From Bacillota bacterium (GTDB lineage: Bacteria; Bacillota; SHA-98; Ch115; JABLXJ01): a stretch of DNA of 64,000 bases. Location: NCBI GenBank assembly GCA_013178125.1, contig JABLXJ010000007.1:101003-165002 (forward strand), written 5' to 3'. A model generated the notes under the pieces. It was not told where the DNA came from. It searched no databases and saw nothing but the letters and a program-made list of their open reading frames with translations. A program made the position numbers and the translations under genes. Each line of letters opens with the position of its first letter. Position 1 is the first letter of the stretch. Shown piece after piece: positions 19,386 through 27,539 of the stretch.

Positions 19386-20878
19386 AAGGGATTACCCTAT
19401 ATCCAAGTTCATGGTATTATAATGCGTGCTTGTATGGTTTCCTGAAGGTGGTCGCTTACGGCCTTGGAGAGGACTACATAGAAAGGAATGTACTGAAAGA
19501 CGACGGAACGATATATCTCTGCGCAGAATTACTTACCACAGTTTTTAGCACTCCGAAAGAGGGACCACCTGTGATTCCGCTCCAGGAGGATCGGGAGCCG
19601 CCCCTTAGCGTCAGCGATATCAAGCGGTTTGCCTGGTGGTGGGTAGAGATGAGCAGGGAGATGATCGTCTGGGAGGAAAAGGATAAAGCTCTCTCTGATC
19701 CATCCCCCGATGACATCATCCAGGCGGTGTGCGGGAGAGTGATCGCGGGCATGCCAGCTATCGTTGGGACACATTTCGGGGGCTTTCAAAAATACTATAA
19801 CCTTTTCCAAAAAGAGGTCTACCGAGACAAAAAGGCATTTCTCAACAGGTGGTTTTCGGCGGGTAAGGCAATGGGGTTGGAGAAATGTAGTCTCTGTGGA
19901 CAACCCGTATGTTATCCGGAAGACGACTTCGAAATACGCCAGTATCATCGCTTTTTTATGGCGGTGCTTTCATACAATCTTGCCTCATCACCCCAGTTCC
20001 CAAACTCATTCTGGGATTTAAACCCGAATTCTCTTATATGTCCCTTATGCCGGAGCATTCTTCTCTGCTCACATTTCGCTGCAGAGCAAAGGCTCTTTGC
20101 AAATACCAACGACCTGGCCTTTAACTGGTATTTCAATAAGTTCCTATTGAGGAGTCACGCGATGTTTACCCGCCCGGCATCAAACCGAAACTATCAGGAG
20201 CTCTTTGGTCGCTTCTTACACTCCAATAGCCAGATATCATTGAGTATGGGAGCCTGGAGGTTGCAGGGATTGGAGTTCATCAACTTTACAGCAGATAGAA
20301 TTGAGCATTATATTCTACCTCCCCTTATTTGTGACCTTTTACTTAACCCGATAGCAAGTGGGCTGTTTACTAAGATCAGAAATCAGGCCGTACTCAAGCA
20401 TATCATGGAGGAACGCTATGAGCATCTGCCTAACGTATGTTACAAATCCTTACGTAATGCCTTAAAAACCACTCCCGACAATACCATAGATCAAGACTTC
20501 GAAGCAAGGCTCTCACTTTCCGGGACTATAAGTCTCTGCCGGCTATATATAGAAATCAGAAAATTACGCCAGGAAGGGAGGAATCATTTTATGGTAAACT
20601 TCGATGAGATACTGAAAGCTGGTCGAGAGTCGCCGCTTGTGGAGGATAAGGGTAGTCTCACCTTCAGGTTGCTGGAGCTAGTGCGACTGGGAAGGAAGGA
20701 GGAAACCTACTACCTGCTACTAAGGTCATATATAGCCAATAACCGCCCTTTCCCGACCGCATTACTGGACGTTCTGAGGTTACGGGATCTCAACTTCTTT
20801 AGGAACTCTATGTTCGGCTACATTTCTGGTATTGCTGAGGCAAGGAAGGAAAAAGAAGAACAAGGAGGAGAGGCATAA
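19379..20878 (+). CDS. cas8: Type I-B Cascade large subunit Cas8 (Cst1 family)
   Basis: The 499-residue protein sits at the large-subunit position of the operon. Two zinc-binding CxxC motifs are visible, CSLCGQPVC (about residue 170) and CPLCRSILLC (about 221), as in the Cst1-type Cas8 of the Tneap form of type I-B. Large subunits recognise the PAM and help recruit Cas3. Sequence similarity among Cas8 proteins is low, so the call rests on gene order, length and the zinc motifs. The ATG at 19379 overlaps the end of cas6 and the stop abuts the start of cas7. Confidence 0.85.
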   Translation: MVEGITLYPSSWYYNACLYGFLKVVAYGLGEDYIERNVLKDDGTIYLCAELLTTVFSTPKEGPPVIPLQEDREPPLSVSDIKRFAWWWVEMSREMIVWEEKDKALSDPSPDDIIQAVCGRVIAGMPAIVGTHFGGFQKYYNLFQKEVYRDKKAFLNRWFSAGKAMGLEKCSLCGQPVCYPEDDFEIRQYHRFFMAVLSYNLASSPQFPNSFWDLNPNSLICPLCRSILLCSHFAAEQRLFANTNDLAFNWYFNKFLLRSHAMFTRPASNRNYQELFGRFLHSNSQISLSMGAWRLQGLEFINFTADRIEHYILPPLICDLLLNPIASGLFTKIRNQAVLKHIMEERYEHLPNVCYKSLRNALKTTPDNTIDQDFEARLSLSGTISLCRLYIEIRKLRQEGRNHFMVNFDEILKAGRESPLVEDKGSLTFRLLELVRLGRKEETYYLLLRSYIANNRPFPTALLDVLRLRDLNFFRNSMFGYISGIAEARKEKEEQGGEA

Positions 20879-22006
20879 ATGGTCTGCAAGGGCATTACAG
20901 TCACCGCACTTTTCGAAAGTGCGGCTCTCAACCGGGACGAGAAAGTCGGGGGCAATGTGCCCTCCATCAAGAAACTCGCTCGGGGAAGCGGGGTCTATTC
21001 CTATTTTAGTAGACAGAGCATTCGCCACCATCTTTTCACCACACTCCAATATCGGTATAATGATTGGAAGCCTGCGCCTGTCACCCTGGCTGGGGATAGG
21101 GACAATAAAGTTATCCAGTTTGCCTTTCCAGAGGCTAATATCCTTGACTATCCCGAAATGGACCTCTTCGGCTACATGAATACCGATGCCTCCGGACGCC
21201 CTACCCGAAAAGCGCCTCTCGGGATCACAAAGGCCGTCTCAATCGAGCCCTGGCAGGCAGATATGTCCTTCGGTGCAAACCATGATATGGTGGCACGGTA
21301 TAGGCAAAGGGGTGAAAAAGCAGAACCTAACCCATACGTGAAGGAAGAGCATTATTCCTTTTACCGCGTTTCCTTTACGCTCGACCTCTATAGATTCGGC
21401 TATGATGAATACCTCTATAAAAACGATAAAAAGGAACCGAAAGTACCAGATGCTCTCAAGGAATTAATAGACACGCGCACCCTTCCGGTGAAGAAAGATG
21501 AGGACGTGAAAAAGATAGCCAGCTGGGCACAGAATAGAATCTCCGATCTGGGGGAAGACGTGGAGTGGAGGAAATATGATTCTCAGGGCGAGATCATAGG
21601 TTTGATTGGAGTGTCTCCCGAGATTGGGAGGGCAGTCTTCGTTGTAGCGGACGCAGAACGTAGAAAGCGGCTCGCCGAGATAGTCTCTGTCCTAAAGAAT
21701 GGGATGATGCTTCATGCTAGCGGGGAAAGTTACGGTATCGTGCCACAGTTCCTCATTATCGGTTGTCTTACAATACCTGTGCCCGTGTTCAATAGCTTTG
21801 TCACCCTTAAAGATGGTGCCATTGATGCGATGCAACTCAACAGGGTTCTTACGGACAACGACTATATACTGCGCGCATTTGTTAGTAGCACCCTTCCCTT
21901 CAGTAAGGAATGGGAGGCAAAGGCCCGAGAGAAACTCGACCAGGAGATCAGTATCGATACGATTGTCAATTGCTGCTTGACTGGAGCTGACGGGGGGACT
22001 AAGTAA
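20879..22006 (+). CDS. cas7: Cascade backbone protein Cas7 (Cst2/DevR family)
   Basis: Cas7 subunits polymerise along the crRNA and form the backbone of Cascade. The 375-residue sequence begins ITVTALFESAALNRDE and continues with GGNVPSIKKL and RQSIRHHLFTTL, the signature N-terminus of the Cst2/DevR Cas7 family (RAMP fold). It starts directly after the cas8 stop and its last base is the first base of cas5, so translation is coupled. Length is normal for the family. Confidence 0.93.
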   Translation: MVCKGITVTALFESAALNRDEKVGGNVPSIKKLARGSGVYSYFSRQSIRHHLFTTLQYRYNDWKPAPVTLAGDRDNKVIQFAFPEANILDYPEMDLFGYMNTDASGRPTRKAPLGITKAVSIEPWQADMSFGANHDMVARYRQRGEKAEPNPYVKEEHYSFYRVSFTLDLYRFGYDEYLYKNDKKEPKVPDALKELIDTRTLPVKKDEDVKKIASWAQNRISDLGEDVEWRKYDSQGEIIGLIGVSPEIGRAVFVVADAERRKRLAEIVSVLKNGMMLHASGESYGIVPQFLIIGCLTIPVPVFNSFVTLKDGAIDAMQLNRVLTDNDYILRAFVSSTLPFSKEWEAKAREKLDQEISIDTIVNCCLTGADGGTK

Positions 22007-22857
22007 TGGAATGCCTGCGCCTTCAGTTTAAGGCTCCAACCGCGCATTACCGCGTGCCTTTCACCTATAAGGTTAGGCAGAGCTATCCCATTCCCCCCTA
22101 TTCAACGGTAATAGGGCTCTTATGTAATGTCCTGGGTATAGGGGAAACAATCGACGCTTTTCTGAGCCAGCCTTTTGGGCTTTACATAGCGGGTAGATTC
22201 CAATCATTAACCCATGAATACACGTGGTTACGTAATATGAAGCAGGAGGAACATATCAAACGCTTCAAGGATAGGAGTCGGCGCGAAATCGACCAGGTCC
22301 CGGAACACCCTGGAGGGCAGGTTCCAGTTACATTAGATGTCTTGAATGAGGTAGAGACTGTAGTATACTTGATTCATCCATGTCGGGAGATCCTCATGCA
22401 GATACATGATAATCTCTTTTATCCTGAGGTTTGGCTAAGCCATCTTCATTTGGGCAGATCAGAAGACTGGGTGGTGCCGGAGAACATTAGTGTCGTCACT
22501 CCTTTACCTTCTCTGGAAGTAGAACCGATTTGGACGAAAGACAGGGGTTATTACTATTGGCTCCCTTATCCGGAGGATACCTGGGAGCTCGATAAGTGGG
22601 GGAATAGGAAAGAATATGAAGAGCTATTTAGGAAAGCTATGGGGACCCCGCAGTTGGTCACCGCTCTCTATCGAAAGGTAGAGGAGCCGAAAGGAAACGG
22701 AGAGTTCTGGAAGATTCGTAACTTCAACCATATACGTGCAAAGATTTGCAGCGGACAGGTACCTTTGGTAGAGTTCGGTAGCCTCCCCAAAGTCCTTGTC
22801 GATCCCGATCCCGAACTCATGCTCCCCATCTTCCCGGCATGTATCCTATGGAGGTGA
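22006..22857 (+). CDS. cas5: Cascade subunit Cas5 (Cas5t, type I-B)
   Basis: Cas5 binds the 5' handle of the crRNA and caps the Cas7 filament. The 283-residue protein has the family N-terminus LRLQFKAPTAHYRVPFTYKV followed by PPYSTVIGLLCNVLG, typical of Cas5 of the Tneap branch. The ATG shares one base with the cas7 stop. The neighbouring Cst1 and Cst2-like proteins and Cas3 support type I-B. Confidence 0.92.
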   Translation: MECLRLQFKAPTAHYRVPFTYKVRQSYPIPPYSTVIGLLCNVLGIGETIDAFLSQPFGLYIAGRFQSLTHEYTWLRNMKQEEHIKRFKDRSRREIDQVPEHPGGQVPVTLDVLNEVETVVYLIHPCREILMQIHDNLFYPEVWLSHLHLGRSEDWVVPENISVVTPLPSLEVEPIWTKDRGYYYWLPYPEDTWELDKWGNRKEYEELFRKAMGTPQLVTALYRKVEEPKGNGEFWKIRNFNHIRAKICSGQVPLVEFGSLPKVLVDPDPELMLPIFPACILWR

Positions 22858-22863
22858 GCAAGA

Positions 22864-25578
22864 GTGCCCTTTCTTGCCAAAAGCAACGGTGTTACATTGG
22901 AGAAGCACACAGCTGATGTGTTGACATCAGTCCAGGTCCTCAAGAGGAAGAATCGCAGCAGGTATCCCGAGGAACTGTGGAGGGATCTTGAGATTGCCGC
23001 CTTTCTCCATGATACGGGGAAAGCCGATCCCTCATTCCAGCGGAAAGTGGGGGGTGAATACAGCGACTGGTTACAAGAGGCATCACCCTCTATCTCTCAT
23101 AACTTAGTTTCTCTCTTTCTGGTCAACCGAGAGAAATTCATCGCGTCTACCCATAGTCCGGAAATGGTCCTAGGGGCGGTCTCCTTTCATCACTGGCGCG
23201 ATTATTATCCAGATCTTCTCCTTGGGTCAAGAAGTGCGGAAGTTTCGGGGCTTGCAAGAAACATGTCAATGGAAAGGGAGCGATGGGGGGCTCTAGCAAG
23301 TAAGCTCCGCAACGAAATGCGATCCTTGGCTTTACAACATGGAATCGATCCCGAGATTATAGATCTCAACGCTAATTGGGTATCTTACTTCCAACATAGC
23401 AACCTCGGAAATGCAGGACTCCTTCTGCCACCCTATCTGCTTTCCTTTCTGCCGCAGAGGCTTACGCTGCGCAGCACTGTTGAGGATGTAAGAAAGAGAA
23501 TCTTTCTATCTGGAAACTTGATACGATGCGACCACTTCGCCTCCCTTGTCGAGACCGAGAACCCTGAGCTCACCATAGAGGATATCGAATATAGCCTCCC
23601 CTTATCGTATGAAGAGCTTGCCAGGGTTCTAGAAGAGATATTCCGAGAAAAGTCCTCCGACAGCCAGGGAGCGCAGTCGTCTTTCTGGCAGAAGGAGTTC
23701 TTTGAGAAGAATCCCGAACGTTGCGGCCAGTCTATGGTGTTTATAGCTCCTACCGGCGTTGGGAAGACGGAGTTCTCCTACCTTTGGGGTACCGGGAAGA
23801 AGAATATCTATCTCTTGCCATTAAAGGCCACGGTGAACGCGATATGGCAGCGTACTCAAGGTGTCCTGGGTAGGATAGAGAGCAACTTGAGGACTCATGT
23901 CGCCCTCCTTCATGGCGAGGCTGCTTTGGAGTTTCGTAACCGTAAGGATGAGCTCGATCTGGAGGGGGAAGGGCTGGTGCGCTCCCTCGTCCTTGCCCGT
24001 CATCTGGCCGAACCCTATATCATCGCCACAGGTGACCAGGTAGCTCCGGCTGTACTCAAATATCCAGGCTATGAACGCATATATGCAGTCCTAATGGATT
24101 CCTTCGTGGTAATAGATGAAGTACAGGCCTATGATCCCAAGGCGGCAGCGATCGTTACCAAGCTCCTTGAGGACGTTCACAAACTAGGTGGCAAAGTCCT
24201 TTTGATGACCGCCACCCTCCCCCCTTTCATAAGGAGGGAAATTGAAAAGCGTCTTGAGTTACCGGTCGTTGATTTCCTATCAGAAACCCCCCTTGGCAAG
24301 GCACTTGCTACCAGATCCCGTCATCGACTCAAAATAAGAGTCTATCGTGGGGAATCGACCCAGACGGAAGAAATATGCCATGCACCCTCTTTTGAGGGGC
24401 TAATCAGTGAGATGACGGCTGCTGCGAGAGACGGCAGAAAGGTATTAGCCGTTTTCAATACTGTAAAAGCCGCCCAAAGGGCTTATGAGTTGGCATCGAA
24501 ACTCTTGAATGAAGCCAAAACCAGGCTTCCCTTACTGCTTCTCCATTCTCTGTTTACCCAAGCTGATCGGAGAGGGCATGAAAAATTAGCCACGGAGGAT
24601 TATATACCAAATGGAAAGCCATCAAAAATCGAGGGGGGATGCATCGTATTCGCCACTCAGATCGTTGAAGCTTCCCTCGATATCGATGCCGATATATTGT
24701 ACACTGAGCTCTGCCCGATGGATAGCCTCATTCAGCGCCTTGGCCGGGTATGGCGTAGAGCTGCCCGCTGGGTCTCCGGTGATTGGAGTCCGCCATATAT
24801 AAATGTCCATATCTTGATCTGTACAGATAATGATAAGCTATGTTCCGGTGATGGAGGGGTATATGACAGACACCTTCTTCGCCTAACGGCGTATCTTCTC
24901 GCATGCCACGCTCAAGGAAATCAAGAGATAACACAGCTCCCTTCGGAGCTTCTAGCATCCTACAAAGAAGTGCTGACCCCCGGAAAGAGGTCCAGAAGGG
25001 GTGCTCCCCGGAAGGGTCAGAACGAAGAAGGGGGTACCAAACTGCTACAATTTCTTGTTGATGCGCCTGAATTCTCGCTTACAGAGTCGGAGAAAAGCCA
25101 GATGGTAAACCTGATTTACGAGGTGCTGGACCGTGCTGAGGAAGAAGGTGAATCGGAAATTGCCTCCTACCTCAGTGAGTACTATGGAAGGCTAGATGCC
25201 CTAGATAACGGCTATTGCTCCGACCGAAAGGACGATGCCCAGCGTCTCTTCCGCGAGATACATACTGTGGAGGTTGTTCCATCAGCTATGATGAAGCAAT
25301 TCGAGGAGGAGCTGGAGACATTTATCTATAACTATAAGCACCCAAGCTATTTTGACTTTGCCGAGCTGATCCTGAGCCGCTTCACAGTGCCTATAGCGGA
25401 GTATTCCATGCGTAGACACAAAAGGCAGCCCCTTGTCGACCAAATCAAGCTGGGCGAAGCTGATAGCACGCTAGCCAATAAAGTTAGGAATTGGCTTCAG
25501 GGAATTATGTCGCTTTCCGCCCCCTACGATAGCGACCGTGGATTGGTCCTGGAGGCAAACGTAAATGGAGAAAGCTGA
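22864..25578 (+). CDS. cas3: CRISPR-associated nuclease-helicase Cas3
   Basis: Cas3 is recruited by target-bound Cascade and degrades the foreign DNA. The 904-residue protein has an N-terminal HD nuclease domain (EKHTADVL near 14, FLHDTGKADPSF near 48) and a superfamily 2 helicase: Walker A APTGVGKTEF near 295, DEVQAYD near 417, MTATLPP, and motif VI QRLGRVWRR near 623. All key residues look intact, so the system can probably interfere. The GTG start at 22864 follows GAGGTGAGCAAG; the 3' end overlaps cas4 by 14 bases. Confidence 0.96.
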   Translation: MPFLAKSNGVTLEKHTADVLTSVQVLKRKNRSRYPEELWRDLEIAAFLHDTGKADPSFQRKVGGEYSDWLQEASPSISHNLVSLFLVNREKFIASTHSPEMVLGAVSFHHWRDYYPDLLLGSRSAEVSGLARNMSMERERWGALASKLRNEMRSLALQHGIDPEIIDLNANWVSYFQHSNLGNAGLLLPPYLLSFLPQRLTLRSTVEDVRKRIFLSGNLIRCDHFASLVETENPELTIEDIEYSLPLSYEELARVLEEIFREKSSDSQGAQSSFWQKEFFEKNPERCGQSMVFIAPTGVGKTEFSYLWGTGKKNIYLLPLKATVNAIWQRTQGVLGRIESNLRTHVALLHGEAALEFRNRKDELDLEGEGLVRSLVLARHLAEPYIIATGDQVAPAVLKYPGYERIYAVLMDSFVVIDEVQAYDPKAAAIVTKLLEDVHKLGGKVLLMTATLPPFIRREIEKRLELPVVDFLSETPLGKALATRSRHRLKIRVYRGESTQTEEICHAPSFEGLISEMTAAARDGRKVLAVFNTVKAAQRAYELASKLLNEAKTRLPLLLLHSLFTQADRRGHEKLATEDYIPNGKPSKIEGGCIVFATQIVEASLDIDADILYTELCPMDSLIQRLGRVWRRAARWVSGDWSPPYINVHILICTDNDKLCSGDGGVYDRHLLRLTAYLLACHAQGNQEITQLPSELLASYKEVLTPGKRSRRGAPRKGQNEEGGTKLLQFLVDAPEFSLTESEKSQMVNLIYEVLDRAEEEGESEIASYLSEYYGRLDALDNGYCSDRKDDAQRLFREIHTVEVVPSAMMKQFEEELETFIYNYKHPSYFDFAELILSRFTVPIAEYSMRRHKRQPLVDQIKLGEADSTLANKVRNWLQGIMSLSAPYDSDRGLVLEANVNGES

Positions 25579-26107
25579 GGAAGAACACGATTTCCCAATC
25601 GACCAACTTGCTATTACTGGCACGATGGTTGCCTACTACCATATATGCCAGCGTAAGCTCTGGCTATTTTGCCGGGGACTTAACCTCGAAAATGTCTCCG
25701 GTAACCCCGACGTGATTAAAGGAAGCATCATTCATGAATCTCGTTTCCCGCGGGAGACATTACGCGATGTATCCTTCGGCCAGGTAAAGGTCGATTTTAT
25801 TAAATTTGGTGACCAAGTCTACCTGCATGAGCTCAAGAAGAGTCGAAAGTTCGAAGACGCCCACATCATGCAGATGAAGTATTATATTTTCGTTGCTCGT
25901 AGCAAGGGTATAAACTGCTCGGGCGGCATAATCCATTACCCCACGGCAATGCGTAAAGTGGAGGTGACATTCACTGAGGAGGACCAGGAGCACATTGTTG
26001 AGGCACTTGGTGGCATTTCCGGAGTTGTCAAGGCCAGCGTGCCCCCCGGTAAGCTCAAAAAGAAGTTCTGCAAGCGGTGCGCCTACTTTGACTTCTGTTA
26101 TGTATAA
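25565..26107 (+). CDS. cas4: CRISPR-associated exonuclease Cas4
   Basis: Cas4 trims prespacers and helps choose the PAM and the orientation of new spacers together with Cas1-Cas2. The 180-residue protein shows the RecB-type nuclease with an iron-sulfur cluster: the first cysteine in YHICQRKLWLFC (about 27-36), the histidine-containing GSIIHE segment, the DF and HELKKSRK nuclease motifs, the QMKYY motif and the C-terminal CKRCAYFDFC cluster. It overlaps cas3 and precedes cas1, as usual in type I-B. Confidence 0.94.
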   Translation: MEKAEEEHDFPIDQLAITGTMVAYYHICQRKLWLFCRGLNLENVSGNPDVIKGSIIHESRFPRETLRDVSFGQVKVDFIKFGDQVYLHELKKSRKFEDAHIMQMKYYIFVARSKGINCSGGIIHYPTAMRKVEVTFTEEDQEHIVEALGGISGVVKASVPPGKLKKKFCKRCAYFDFCYV

Positions 26108-26127
26108 ATCCTAACCAGGAAGTGAAC

Positions 26128-27099
26128 ATGATGGGCAGGACATACTATGTCTTCTCCTCTGGTCGGTTGAAGAGGGAACAGAATACTCTGAGTCTGGAAA
26201 CTGAAGATGGACGCAGAATGATTCCTATTGAGGATGTGGAACAGCTCTACCTCTTTGGAGAAACCGATTTTAACTCGCGTCTTTTAGACTTTCTGGCCCA
26301 GAAGGAGGTCACTGTCCATATCTTCAACCACTTCGGCTACTATGTAGGGAGCTTCATCCCGCGTGAAAGTCAGCTTTCCGGGTTCCTAATCGTAAAACAG
26401 GTGGAACACTACCTGAACTTGGGGAAAAGGTTGATTCTGGCCAGGTGCCTTGTCGAGGGGGCGATTCACAATATAAGGCGCAACCTGGAGAAGCGGAACC
26501 TTGATGAGACCTGTACGGGACTTGATGAATACCGGAGTTCGCTCAAAGAGGTAAAGACGATCGAGGAAGTAATGAGTATCGAAGCGCACGCCCGCAAACT
26601 TTATTACTCAGTGTGGGAGGGGATTACCGGCTGGGAGTTTAATGAGCGGAGTAAGCAGCCACCCGGGAACGCGCTAAACGCATTGATATCCTTTGGAAAT
26701 GCCATGACTTATACTTCGGTATTACGGGAGATATATAGGACAGCACTTAACCCGACTATTAGCTACCTCCATGAGCCTTCGGAAAAGCGGTATTCCCTGG
26801 CTCTAGACATCGCAGAGATCTTCAAGCCTGTACTCGTGGATCGGCTCATTTTCCGTATTATTAACCTGGGGAAGCTTACCACCGAACATTTCAACCAGGA
26901 ATTGAATGCTACATATCTCTCAGACGAGGGGCGTAAAATCTTCGTGCGCGAGTTTGAAGAGCAGGCCGAGAGTACCGTTTTACATAGAGCGCTCGGCCGG
27001 AAGGTAAAATATAGAAGCTTGATTCGCCTTGACCTATATAAACTGATCAAACATCTAATCGGCGAGGAGACCTTTACTCCGACAAAAGTATGGTGGTAG
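26128..27099 (+). CDS. cas1: CRISPR integrase Cas1
   Basis: Cas1 is the metal-dependent integrase that inserts new spacers at the leader end of the array. From ATG 26128 it is 323 residues, beginning MMGRTYYVFSSGRLKRE, the normal N-terminus of type I-B Cas1. Catalytic residues are in place: E in SIEAHARKLYY (about 150), H in SYLHEPSEKR (about 215) and D in LALDIAEIFKP (about 229). GTG 26122 is an alternative start; AGGAAGTGA lies just upstream. The 3' end is followed at once by cas2. Confidence 0.96.
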   Translation: MMGRTYYVFSSGRLKREQNTLSLETEDGRRMIPIEDVEQLYLFGETDFNSRLLDFLAQKEVTVHIFNHFGYYVGSFIPRESQLSGFLIVKQVEHYLNLGKRLILARCLVEGAIHNIRRNLEKRNLDETCTGLDEYRSSLKEVKTIEEVMSIEAHARKLYYSVWEGITGWEFNERSKQPPGNALNALISFGNAMTYTSVLREIYRTALNPTISYLHEPSEKRYSLALDIAEIFKPVLVDRLIFRIINLGKLTTEHFNQELNATYLSDEGRKIFVREFEEQAESTVLHRALGRKVKYRSLIRLDLYKLIKHLIGEETFTPTKVWW

Positions 27100-27101
27100 A
27101 A

Positions 27102-27383
27102 ATGCGTGTTATTTTGATTTATGATATCAACACTGAGGATAATGCGGGAAAGAAGCGCCTTCCCAGAGTCATGAAGGTCTGCCGCAAATACCTCGTGCAT
27201 GTCCAGAAATCAGTTTTCGAAGGCTATCTTACGGAAGGCAAATATGCCCGTCTTCAGCATGAGCTGGGTAGAGTGATCGATAAAAATGAGGATTTTGTGA
27301 TTGCCTACAAACTTGCAGACGGGGTTAAACTGGATAAAGATATCTTAACAGAGACTCCCGACCCCATGGACAATTTCCTCTAA
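27102..27383 (+). CDS. cas2: CRISPR adaptation protein Cas2
   Basis: Cas2 bridges two Cas1 dimers in the integration complex. The 93-residue protein begins MRVILIYDIN, the standard first strand with the conserved aspartate, and continues with LVHVQKSVFEGYLTE. A longer start at 27090 overlapping cas1 is possible but adds residues not seen in the family. It is the last gene of the operon; the array leader begins right after its stop. Confidence 0.94.
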   Translation: MRVILIYDINTEDNAGKKRLPRVMKVCRKYLVHVQKSVFEGYLTEGKYARLQHELGRVIDKNEDFVIAYKLADGVKLDKDILTETPDPMDNFL

Positions 27384-27539
27384 ACCGGTACAAAAATGGT
27401 TTTATGAGGTTTTTACCTCAATTTAATGTTTTTGCCCTGGGTCGATTCAAAAGTTTATTCTGCAAGACCCGAGGTTTGACGCAAGATATCTATTGAATAT
27501 AGAACCGAAGCTCTGGTATATCTACATTTTTACCTGCGG
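27384..27539 (+). promoter_or_regulatory. CRISPR leader with array promoter
   Basis: The 156-bp AT-rich segment between cas2 and the first repeat is the leader. It holds a hairpin TGAGGT-TTTT-ACCTCA at 27405-27420 and a likely promoter: TTGACG at 27476 (5 of 6), 16-bp spacer, TATAGA at 27498 (4 of 6), placing the transcript start some 30 bases before the first repeat. The leader ends ...CTGCGG, so its last base is the same G that precedes the 13 leader-proximal repeats. Confidence 0.7.
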